Below, piece by piece: positions 1-9,746 of a DNA stretch of 64,000 nt (positions are counted from its first letter, which is position 1; the number at the start of each line of letters is the position of its first letter). The stretch is taken from contig MU859137.1 in the NCBI GenBank assembly GCA_033297205.1, positions 82,659 to 146,658 on the forward strand. Reading direction: 5' to 3'. The stretch is from Pseudoneurospora amorphoporcata (lineage: Eukaryota; Ascomycota; Sordariomycetes; Sordariales; Sordariaceae). The translations under genes and the position numbers were made by a program. The notes below the pieces were generated by a model, which ran no database searches, was not told the origin of the DNA, and saw nothing but the letters and a program-made list of their open reading frames with translations.

Positions 1-1495
1 GAATTTGCGCCAAGGCGTTGGCGGCTTCCAGTTCATCCTCGAACTTGTCAAGAGCTTCAACCGAGTCCTCGATCCTGGATGCCGGACTCGGGATGGGTGA
101 AAATAGTCTGGTTGATTCCATGCCGTCTTCAATGGCCTCCGAGAGGTGCTGACGATATCTGTGATGTTGTTCGGTCTCCCACCTCATGTGGGACTCTTGA
201 TGGCAACCATCCAGCGTCTCCAAGGAATGATGGTGGTATCGGTGACAGGAATCAGTCTCCCACATCCGGGCCTCGTCTTGGACATGGTGGCCGTCTACTG
301 AATGTGAATCTGATTCTCGAGCTTCATCTCTCTCTTCCTCGAATTGGTATTCGCCGATGAGAAGAGAATCTGACTCGAAGCTCGCCTGAGGCTCATGTCG
401 ATGGGCCATGTCCATCTGTCTGTGGTCATCGCGCGCTTCATCGTCTGTATGGTACACACTGGTGTCTTCAGCCACGCTAGAATCTACATCCATCTGGACA
501 ATGGTGTTCTCAAACTCGCCTGCCCTGTCACCCATCATGCTCTCGGTCTCTTCATCGATTGTCTCGCGCGTGATGTGTGAGGTGCTAATCTCAAGATGGG
601 ATGCTTCGGGATGGATGGTGATGCTTGTCGGGACAGCGTTATCCACGACAACGTCGCTTTGCTCGACGTTGTCGAGCTTGGTAGCTACAACCGTGTAAAT
701 ATCAGCGGATTGATCTCCGTTGTCGGTGCCCAACAGGACATCCGGCTTAGACTTTGAACGACGTGGGACGAGGTTGCAGCCAAAGTAAAGCAGCTTTTTC
801 GGGTTCTCAAATCCTTGGTAGCCACAGCGCTGAGGATGTCCATGAGAACAGGTAGGGTGAGCACACTCTCTGGATCCCGTAGAGCCACAACTCTCTGGGT
901 TATCGTGAGAGCAGGCAGGATGAGCGCACTCTTCGGGCGAGGTTTTCGCAGGAAATGACAAAACCCACTCGAAGTGACTTGCGTAGTGTTTGGCCAACTG
1001 CTCCGCGTTGCTAGGGAGATTTCGACTTTCAAGGGCGAGAGGATTGTTTTCCAAGAATTCTGAGAGACCCATCACGCTTAAGTCAGTTTGTCTTCATTGC
1101 ACGAAAGTTGCCTAACTGCCAAATGCCGGGAGAGGAAAACGCATACCTTTTGAGACGAATGCAGAGAGGGCTTCAGAATTAGCTTCTTCGCCTAGCTTTT
1201 CGCGCACTTGACTAGCAGTCTCGGTTTCCGGTCCAGGCTCGTCACTTTGGTATCTAGCAGCACCTCTGGCCCTGGTATTTGCCTTCTCAGGGCTACCCAA
1301 AAAAGTGTTTTGGAGATTAGGTGTCTGAATTTTGATCGGCTTCCTGCTATGATTGTGGTTGGAGTCAGGATTCCGATCCTGGACACGAGACTGATTGTTG
1401 CCGAGTCTGTGGGGGGAGCATCTGGAGTGTACTCCATGGTCGTGGATATCGAAACCGATTCCGTGTCGGTGTTGGTAGGTGGTGGTGGTCGCCAT
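1..1495 (-). CDS. Uncharacterised protein with Cys/His repeats (partial, runs off left edge)
   Basis: I do not recognise this gene. Exon 1 is 1495-1147 (ATG at 1495-1493) and exon 2 runs from 1059 past position 1. The 87-nt intron between them has a GTATGC donor, a CTGAC branch site and a CTCTCAG acceptor, and keeps the frame (phase 1). The N-terminus is low-complexity and polar (His, Asn, Arg, Thr). About 45-80 residues into exon 2 there is a tandem Cys/His unit, ECAHPACSHDNPESCG followed by ECAHPTCSHGHPQRCG, then a GYQGFENPKKLLYFGC segment. The rest is acidic and His-rich, with no visible membrane segment or catalytic motif. The second exon stays open for more than 1 kb to the window edge, which is the main evidence that it is real. 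The Cys/His repeats could bind metal, but that is inference. The C-terminus lies outside the window. Confidence 0.7.
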
Positions 1496-2418
1496 GACTG
1501 TAATTAAGTCTTCGTTTTAATATCGGCTCTTCCCGAAATAGGCCAAGACCTGGAGGCCAGACAATGGTGATGCTGACCGGCCTGAACAAGGATTTTAGAG
1601 TAATCTCGCACCAGGGAAAGGCCAAAATTATCTCTGTGCAGACGCGGGGTGTGCTTGTTATCCAGAAAAGGGAGATTGTGATGGGCTAGATCTGGGGAAG
1701 GCTGATCGAAAACTTGTTGGTTATTGATTGAACAATTATGCTGGTGTAGCAGTTGGCTCTGTGGTCCCGTCCTTGGACGATGAAGTGATTCAACTGAAGT
1801 GGTCGAGGAAATGTGGTGTTAGTCCTAGAGGCAGTTGGCTTTTGTGCTTCATCCAGAACGTCATGCGTCTTGGTACTGGCGGCGGGCGCTCTTCCCCTTT
1901 CCCTCACCTGGCAGTTGAGCTCTTGCCCGCAACTCCTTCCCATCTTCACCACAATGCTCGAGTGCCATTCCCATGTTCTCAGCACCTTTGCATGACTCCT
2001 GACTGCAAGTGCCCGTGGTCTCGTGGCGGTTGTTGTCCGATGCCCTAAAACGGCGACTTCCTCCAACAACCCCCTGGCTGGCTTCGACCGACAACACTGA
2101 TTTCTTCATTAGTGATCAAGTAGAAACAGCCGGCCTCTCGCTGGTTGCTCAAACCGTTCTTCCAGTTCGTACCTATTCGGAACATACAAACGGAGGTTGG
2201 CAGCACTAGTGGATAGCAGGGTAGTCCACATAGGTTCATACTCTAACATGAAGCGTTCTGACCTGGATTGCGTCTCCTTCTAGAAGACCTTGGTGCGGTG
2301 GTAGCATATGACCCATCAAAAATAATCACTCCTGACCTGAATCCCAGCTAAACGAATTGGCTGAATGGTATTGTTGCCTCGCCGGCCGAGGTGAACTGGA
2401 ACCGACGCTTCCTTCGGG
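1496..2418. other. Intergenic, no convincing gene
   Basis: This 0.9-kb stretch lies between the start of the Cys/His-repeat gene and the stop of DAD2, both on the minus strand. It must hold the DAD2 3' UTR and the promoter and leader of the left-edge gene. Open frames here are short, lack good splice partners and have unnatural composition. Confidence 0.6.
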
Positions 2419-2866
2419 TTACTCTTCTGCTGCAACTCCCTCCGCATGTGCTTGAAGAGCCGGCGCATGCTCGGTTGGAATGCGAACAAGCGTCTGGGGA
2501 AGATCGTTCTCTGAGGGCTCTGGGACACTTGCACTTGGCTCTGGCAATTTGGCTGAGGCGATCATGTCAATAACGAGGGAGGATGATATGGTATTGATGG
2601 TGCTTACCGGACGCCATGTTGATAGCTCTCAGCACATTATGCCAGTTGCTGAGAACAAGGGCAATAGCTTCTGTCCCATCGGAAAGGGTAGACAGCTTTT
2701 GTGCGAGCGCCTCCATCTGTGTCGCCATTGCCGCGCTCAGATCGCGAAGCTCCTTGAGATTCTCCAGTTCGGCCTTCTTCTCGTTGACTCGGGCAACCAG
2801 GGCGGGAGACTGGCCCGTGGTGCTTGCGCCCATGGACGAAAAGCCTCTGGCAGGAAACGCAGACAT
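2419..2866 (-). CDS. dad2: DASH complex subunit DAD2
   Basis: Kinetochore protein of the DASH/Dam1 complex, which forms rings or oligomers on spindle microtubules and couples them to chromosomes in the nucleus. There are two exons, 2866-2608 and 2552-2419, joined over a 55-nt intron (GTAAGC donor, GCCTCAG acceptor), giving 130 residues, a normal size for the family. The start is placed at MSAFPARG because the diagnostic part follows: a helical stretch with NEKKAELENL, LRDLSAAMATQMEAL and LSNWHNVLRAINMAS. Exon 2 encodes the Pro/Glu-rich tail with LPQTLVRIPTEHAPALQ, also typical of fungal DAD2. An upstream in-frame start would add 13 residues and is less likely. It is transcribed divergently from shugoshin. 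Confidence 0.93.
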
Positions 2867-3534
2867 TGTGGATGTGAGAAGTGGAGGAAAATTGGAAAGC
2901 CGCAAGGTCTACATGTGTTCGAGAAATAGTCAAGAGCAGCTAGTCTAATCCAAGTGGAAGTTCCGCTTGACAAGGTGCAAGACGGGAGGAAAGAGCGTCC
3001 CGTTGTTGTGATTGCTTCTTGCTTTAACTGCTGCTAAAGTGGCCGGCACTTGCTGCTCATGCAGCAGGCGCTTCCACTTCGGGCTTTGTGCGGCAGGCAA
3101 CACCGCAGCCCAGGTCGCCCTGAAAACAGTGACGTGCCTGCTGCCCGAGGAGAGGTGAAGCTTCGTTTCAGTGGGCCGCGTCCCGCTTCAGAACTCCGTT
3201 GCTGGTCAACCCTGGACCTTGGCCAATTGCAAGAGAACGGTGACGCTAAACCGCTTTGGGAACCAGAGTAAACAAAAATGTTCGCCCGTGAAATGACACC
3301 TGGGATTTGTCCACCCGCTCCCACCCAATCCGCCGCACTGTTGCAGCCGCCCGCTCGCCATTCGACACACGCCTAGCCTCTTCCGTCCCCAACGTATCGA
3401 TCGCATTCCAAACAACACCACCCCAACAGCTTCACATACCCGACGACCAGTATTGTATGTCTATGATAGCGACCCGGTCGAACTAACAACAAACCTTTTT
3501 TTTGCTGTCCAGTCCGCGGGGACGACAATGCGAA
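2867..3534. promoter_or_regulatory. Shared divergent promoter region of dad2 and sgo1
   Basis: These 668 bases separate the start codons of two divergently transcribed centromere/kinetochore genes and must contain both promoters and both leaders. By eye I found no ACGCGT cell-cycle box and no clear TATA element. The sgo1 side ends in a CT/CA-rich leader with a likely 5' UTR intron. Confidence 0.6.
3455..3512 (+). other. Probable 5' UTR intron of sgo1
   Basis: A GTATGT donor, a CTAAC branch site near 3483 and a pyrimidine-rich tract ending in TGTCCAG define a well-formed 58-nt intron just upstream of the shugoshin start. It holds no coding sequence of the gene. It is predicted from signals only. 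Confidence 0.6.
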
Positions 3535-5992
3535 ATGGCACGCCTCAACGAACAAGCCATGTCGTCTGTCTCGTCGTCAACAGACAATCTCGAACTTCGT
3601 ATGTGTCGCGACTCTGTCTCCCTAAATGCGCCACTGCGACGACACAGCTAACCCAATCGCGTCTTGATAGTGCGTAGGAAGTTCCTCAGGCAAAACAGAG
3701 ATATTGCTCGGGTCAATTCCACACAGTCACTCCGTATTCGCGGGCTGGAGAATGAATGCGCTCGTTTGCTGTCGGAAAACCTCGAACTTCGTAGTCAGAT
3801 CTTGCGCCTCGAAAAGGAGCTCCAAGACAACGCTGCACAAAGAATGGCCGATCATGCGCTCGAGATCAAGGCCAAGATGGAGACGCAGTTGGCGGAACTT
3901 GGTTCAATGCTAGCAAGCTTAGGGGAGCCGCCCTCGAAGCGACGTCCCTCAGAAGAACGGCGATACGCGCAACATCGACCGAGCGTTCATCGGAGCCCTC
4001 CCCTAAGAAGAGCACGCCAGGAGGCTGACCAGGAACTGCTTGCTGAGCAGGAAGGGAGGCTACCACCGATTTACGAGAACAAGACGTATGCGCGAGCTAC
4101 GATGAAGTAAGTTGCATAACATTCCCGGTACACTACTAGTTGAAGCATATGGCTGACGCCCAAACAGCAGCGAGGAAATCCTAGCGTTGTGCATGCAGGC
4201 AGATGACTCGAACGACTCGCCAGACATTGGACCGCCGCCAGTATCTAGGTTTGTTGAGGATGATATGGTCATACCTCGATCACCATCGCCAAGCAAGAAC
4301 GCCGAGACTGAAGAAGTGGAAGCTACCGAGCAAGTGGAAGAGAGCCCTAGGGGTCTTCAAGTGCCGCCGTCACTATCGCCGCCCAAACTTAACTTTGACA
4401 GGAGACCGAATATGATCCTTTTCAGCCCGGCCAAAGAATCGGCAATTACGGAACCTACCAAGATGTCCAGTCCCCTCCAGATGGAACCGCCAAAACAATT
4501 TTCCTCGGCTGCGCCAAGTGAGATGATACGAGCAGGCCTCAAGCGAAAGTTGAACGACGAGAACGAAAACGAACCCAACAAGGCAACCAAACTTCAGCAA
4601 GGAAAGGACGTTGGTAGTACGACTGGGAAGAAGAAGGGACTCTCTGTCCGAGACCCGCAAAAGAGGAAAAGCATCAAAGAGACCGCAACGAAACCGAGAG
4701 CTCCACTGTCAGCAAAGAGCACAAACGAGCACATTGCTTCTCCGAAGAAGGCGACGAAGGCTTACGAGGTAGACGACGGTTTCAAGCCGGTGAAGGTGCA
4801 CAAGGGACAAAAGGGTAAGGAGAAGGGTGACTTGCCACTCCCGGACGAGAAGCCAACAGCAGGACAAGTACAAGGAACTTCTACGTCAGCATTTATGAAC
4901 ATCGGGATCCTCCCACCGGCTCTGGAACCTACTCCTGAAATTGCAGAGATTCCCGAAACCGATATTCTGATCACACCTGGAACACCAGAGCGCGCCTCCG
5001 GAAGCACCGTTGTGACCCACGACACCCCGCCGCCAGCCCACATTTCATCTAATGGAGAGACGTCGCGGCCTAGCAGGCGTGCCAGAGCGGCCATCAGCTA
5101 TACGGAGCCCAATTTGCGCGACAAGATGCGGCGACCCACCAAGGAGCTCTTTGATGCCGTTTCTGGGGAAGGCAAGTTCCTCCATAGACCAGCAGCGCAA
5201 CAGCAGCAACAGCGCAAGGGGGACGAGTCGGCACCGTCGTCAGTGAGCAAGGTCAAGGCCGAGCCGGAGCCGGTGGTGGATATGAGCAGCCTAACAAGCA
5301 GTACGCTATTCGAAAAGGAGATGGAGAACGAGAAGCAGAAGGAACCACAACAGGAGGAAGGGATATTATCTCCAAACGGCTTCCTCCCAAGCTCGGTCGA
5401 CCTGGGAAGGAGAAGGCGCGCCTCATCCATTTTTACTACGGCTGCTGCAATGACGATTCCGGTCCGAGAGCAACCCATCCCAAATCCACCAGCTGCGGAG
5501 GACATGGATGAAAACGCCGCGGTCGAGGTTCAAATTCAAAAGGAGTTGAGTAATAGTATGACGACACGTCCCAGAGGTGGAAAGGGGAGACAATCAATGA
5601 GCCGTCCCACACCTACAATTCCCACGGAAGTGCAAAAGGACGCACAACTCCCAACGAACCCAGCTTCGGTGGATCTTTACGACTTTGCTAGTTGCGCATC
5701 TCCGGATACTGCTGCACCTCAAGACGAAACAAATACCGGCGATGTTGCCGGTAACAAGAAGGCATCAAAGGGCTCAAGAAGGGCGTCCTCAGCTGCTTCG
5801 ACTGAGACAACAGCAACAGCGTCCGCGAAGCCAAGATCCTCCCGGAAAAGGGCTTCGATGTTGGTGCCGAAGAAGAGCTTGTGGTCCGAGGAGCAACCGC
5901 TAGAGGACGAGGAGGAGGAAGATGTTGGCAATGACAGTGGAGGGTCGTTGTCCAAAGGCAGGGCCTCGAGGAGGAGAAGTATGATGCTTTGA
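3535..5992 (+). CDS. sgo1: Shugoshin
   Basis: Protector of centromeric cohesin. Shugoshins recruit PP2A and the chromosomal passenger complex to centromeres so that cohesin is not removed early. Three exons: 3535-3598, 3671-4106 and 4168-5992, giving 774 residues. Intron 1 has a GTATGT donor and TTGATAG acceptor; intron 2 has GTAAGT, GCTGAC and AACAG. The N-terminal coiled coil is at about residues 22-65 (RRKFLRQNRDIARVNS and LENECARLLSENLELRSQI). The basic C-terminal shugoshin motif is at about 466-490 (SRRARAAISYTEPNLRDKM). The middle is long, disordered, Lys/Ser/Pro-rich and carries a Gln run near 5190-5215. The start ATGGC fits the fungal start context, but another ATG lies 7 nt upstream in a different frame. 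It is divergent from dad2, another kinetochore gene. Confidence 0.95.
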
Positions 5993-6639
5993 ATCGACCT
6001 TGGTAAAGCTGGGAGCCTGGGATGGAAATGGTGTACAGAGGCCTGCTTCAACGGCACAGCGTACGGCGTTCTGTTGTTTATAGGGGTTGGAGTTGTATTA
6101 CATGCGTCGAACTGGACAAGAGCTCCCCCACTACTGTACTAAGCACGAAAACTTGCATCTTGGATAGCTCAGACAGGGCATCGGGGCTTCATGACCGTAG
6201 TGTACCTTATGAACTGTAGACCAAAGTATTCCCCTGAGCAAGTAATCAACAATGCGTTGCTGCGCGACGGTTAGCGCTGACAGCTGGCAGCGAATGCCAC
6301 GACACGTTCTTCTTGTTCTGTTCGGCAGTCCCTCCTCTGCCCCACCTCTTGGGCGGTGGGGTACCGTCCACTGGCGACGGTACAACCTAGCAGGGAGCTT
6401 GGTCCAGGTCGATTCTATCAACTTTTCGAGGGGGTCCAGCATCCCACCTTGACGCTGAAGCTGCCTGCCCGATCATTGAACTGGAGAATAGCAAACAACG
6501 GCCACCTCATTCCCTCTCCAGATTTTTGCCAACCATCTGCTTCTCCCCGCGCATTCTGAAGCATCACCATCTGGACGGATCCTATTACAGCTTCCTTCTT
6601 TCCAGTCACCAGTAAAGCAACCCACATAAATCAGGCACC
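5993..6639. other. Intergenic: sgo1 3' end and cct3 promoter
   Basis: A same-strand gap of 647 bases. The part near 6440-6640 is pyrimidine-rich and is probably the CCT-gamma leader. No gene is visible. Confidence 0.6.
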
Positions 6640-8690
6640 ATGCAGGCACCGGTCCTGGTAATGAGTATGTTCCAGCGCCCGAAGCTACCTCTACCTTACC
6701 CCTTTTGATATTGGGGATATCCTCACTTATCAGCCGGCAGTAACCATGCAACAACATGCTGACCTTACCTCGTACCCTTGCAGACACCAACAGTGGTGAG
6801 AGGCAGACTGGCCGCAAGGCTCAGATGTCCAACATCGCCGCGGCCAAAACGTACAGTTCCTAGGACCCCCCCCTTAATAGCGGATGAGAGACCGCCTTTC
6901 ACCCCGCCATGGACACAGACTGACCGCCCCCCTCGTCTCGTAGTGTCGCTGATATCATCCGATCCTGCCTCGGCCCAAAGGCCATGCTCAAGATGCTTCT
7001 CGACCCCATGGGCGGTATCGTCCTTACCAACGACGGTCATGCTATTCTCCGCGAGATCGAGGTGTCGCACCCCGCAGCCAAGAGCATGATCGAGCTCAGC
7101 AGGACACAAGACGAAGAAGTTGGTGACGGCACCACAACAGTTATCATTCTCGGTAGGGGAAATTCTGGCTACTATGACTGCGTGGCATGCCGCTTATTGA
7201 CATGTGGTGTTCACAAACAGCCGGCGAGATCCTCGCGCAATCACTCCCCCAGCTCGAGCGCAACATCCACCCCGTCGTCATTATCTCGGCTTTCAAGCGC
7301 GCCCTCAAGGACGCCCTGCAGATCATCGAAGACATCTCCCTCCCGATCGACATCAACGATGACCAGGCCATGAACAAGCTCATCTCGTCCTCGATCGGTA
7401 CCAAGTACGTTTCCAGGTGGTCGGAACTCATGTGCGGACTGGCGCTCAAGGCCGTGCGCACCGTGACGTGGGAGATGGGTAATGGCAAGAAGGAGGTCGA
7501 CATCAAGAGGTACGCGCGCGTGGAAAAGGTACCCGGCGGCGAGATCGAGGACAGCAGGGTATTGGACGGCGTCATGCTCAACAAGGACATCACACACCCC
7601 AAGATGCGCCGCAGGATCGAGAACCCGCGCATCATCCTGCTCGACTGCCCGCTCGAGTACAAGAAGGGCGAGTCGCAGACCAACATTGAGATCACAAAGG
7701 AGGAGGACTGGAACCGCATCCTGCAGATCGAGGAGGAGCAGGTCAAGCAGATGTGCGAGGCTATCCTCGCCTTCAACCCCGACCTTGTCATCACAGAGAA
7801 GGGTGTCTCGGGTGAGTTTGACCTATTACAGCGGAAGCGCATACAACAACGATGACAGGCAAGCTAATGATGTTCTTCCACAGATCTCGCACAACACTAC
7901 CTCATGAAGGCCAACGTTACCGCGCTCAGACGTGTGCGCAAGACCGACAACAACAGAATCGCCAGGGCGACGGGCGCCACCATTGTCAACCGAGTAGAGG
8001 ATCTCCAGGAGTCCGACGTCGGCACTCACTGCGGCCTGTTCGAGATCGAGAAGATTGGCGACGAGTACTTTACCTTCCTCACAAAGTGCAAGGACCCCAA
8101 GGCCTGCACCGTCCTCCTCCGCGGTCCCTCTAAGGACGTCCTCAACGAGATTGAGCGCAACCTGCAAGATGCCATGGGCGTGGCGCGCAACGTCATGTTC
8201 CACCCCAGGCTATCGCCCGGTGGTGGTGCGACCGAGATGGCCGTTTCCGTCAGGTTAACACAGCTCGCGAAGAGCATCGAGGGTGTCCAACAATGGCCGT
8301 ACAAGGCCGTCGCCGAGGCCCTTGAGGTCATCCCTCGCACACTCATCCAGAACGCCGGCAAGAGCCCCGTCCGCGTGCTCACCGATCTCCGCGCGAAGCA
8401 TGCCGAGGGCAAGAACTCGTGGGGTATCAACGGCGATACCGGTGCGATTGTGGACATGAAGGATTACGGTGTCTGGGAGCCCGAGGCCATCAAGGTGCAG
8501 AGCATGAAGACTGCTATCGAGGTATGTTTGATTCTTTTCTTTTCGAATTCAGCATGGCTGCTCTCAAACTGTTTACTAACCATATCTACACAAACAGGCT
8601 GCCTGCCTCCTATTGAGAGTCGACGATATCTGCAGTGCCAGAAAGGCACAGCCAGGTGTTGGTGTCAGCTCCGGTGGCGGTGATGAGTAA
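6640..8690 (+). CDS. cct3: T-complex protein 1 subunit gamma (CCT3)
   Basis: Subunit of the cytosolic group II chaperonin TRiC/CCT, which folds actin, tubulin and many WD40 proteins by ATP hydrolysis. Six exons: 6640-6664, 6784-6850, 6944-7152, 7221-7811, 7884-8521 and 8598-8690, giving 540 residues, the usual length. All five introns (119, 93, 68, 72 and 76 nt) keep the frame. Visible chaperonin signatures are DPMGGIVLTNDGHAILREI, the ATP-site loop QDEEVGDGTTTVIIL near residues 90-105, and the second nucleotide motif LSPGGGATEM. The C-terminus ends in a Gly-rich SSGGGDE tail. The short first exon (MQAPVLVMN) agrees with the conserved N-terminus of gamma subunits. Confidence 0.97.
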
Positions 8691-9008
8691 ATGTAATGAC
8701 TAGACGGGGCGGATGGGTAGCCCAGGGGCCTACTGAGTTATAGTCAGTCCGGCAAAAGGTGGTATGATATCCCGTTAATGATTCTTTTGTGGTCCAACGC
8801 ATACCGTCATATTGCATGAGCACCCCTTTATATGTAAATGCTAGATAGACCTTGGCATGGTAGATAAAAGGGGTTCTGTTAAGGCCTGGTCGAGACGTGT
8901 ATCCTTTTTCCCTAATTGCAGGTCGTGCTGTTGTTGTCTCTACGTTCCCCACGTCGCTGATTGTTGCTATACTCGCTGGGATAAAATCAATACTGTAGAC
9001 ATCCTCCT
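8691..9008. other. Convergent 3' region
   Basis: These 318 bases lie between the stop codons of CCT3 (+) and the PRKRIP1-like gene (-). They hold both 3' UTRs and no gene. Confidence 0.6.
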
Positions 9009-9746
9009 TCAGTCGTCTTCAACCATGAGTAATCCGGACTCCCTATTTGCTGATATTGGTGCCTCAGGAGCTGTCGCCGCCGCTGTGGTCGAAGCTGGCT
9101 TCTCCGCTTCCTTTGCGGCCTTCTCACCACGGGGGTCGTTCGTAGAGGCCCCAGCCCCAGCTGTACCCTCTTCCGCACCTCCATCCTCCCCAGCCTTTGC
9201 GGTCTCTTTCTTTTCAACCGCCGCACTTGCCTTCGTCCCATTTACCCCTTGATTTCCACTTTCACCTCTCACACCCCCCCCTCCACCCCCTCCATTCTTT
9301 CCACCTTTCCCCTTATTCTTCTTCTTCTCCCTCTTCTCCCGATTCCTCCTCGTCTTCTCCTCATCCGCCCTCTCCCTCTCCGCTCTTTTTTTTTCAAACT
9401 CTTCCCGCTCCTTCTCCTTCGCAACCTCCTCATCCATGATCCTTAGTCTCTCATACTCTCTGCGGCGTGCCGCCTTGTAAACATGGAATTCACCTGATCC
9501 CGCACCAGCACTGGAACCCTGCACGTTCGTAACGATCTCGGGCGGAGGCGGGAGGCGGGAGGTAGATCCAGAAGAGGTGGAGGAGGGGAGAGGCGGAATT
9601 ATGATTTCCCGGTCGGGTTTGGCGAAGAGTTGTTGCAGGTGCGAGGCTTGGAGGCTGGTTGGGGAGGAGGCGCGGAGACGTTTGGTGGGGCGGGAGGAGA
9701 GGCGGGAGGTTGAGGTGGGGATTGAGGAGGGGTCGTCGGCTGACAT
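9009..9746 (-). CDS. PRKRIP1-family (DUF1168) spliceosomal protein
   Basis: Single-exon gene of 245 residues. The diagnostic block is at about residues 75-105: NVQGSSAGAGSGEFHVYK followed by RRREYERLRIMDEE, the hallmark of PRKRIP1 proteins. A long charged Lys/Glu/Arg helix follows (about 105-145), then a Lys/Gly-rich and poly-Gly tract and an acidic C-terminus. In human cells PRKRIP1 is a long-helix component of the catalytic (C*) spliceosome and binds double-stranded RNA; a similar nuclear role here is inferred from homology. The N-terminal 60 residues are Ser/Arg/Pro-rich and disordered. The gene is convergent with CCT3. Confidence 0.88.
   Translation of the reverse strand: MSADDPSSIPTSTSRLSSRPTKRLRASSPTSLQASHLQQLFAKPDREIIIPPLPSSTSSGSTSRLPPPPEIVTNVQGSSAGAGSGEFHVYKAARRREYERLRIMDEEVAKEKEREEFEKKRAERERADEEKTRRNREKREKKKNKGKGGKNGGGGGGGVRGESGNQGVNGTKASAAVEKKETAKAGEDGGAEEGTAGAGASTNDPRGEKAAKEAEKPASTTAAATAPEAPISANRESGLLMVEDD

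Noticed and set aside
7144..7842. 232-codon frame antisense to CCT3
   Set aside because: It is a shadow of CCT3 exon 4, whose protein is unmistakable.
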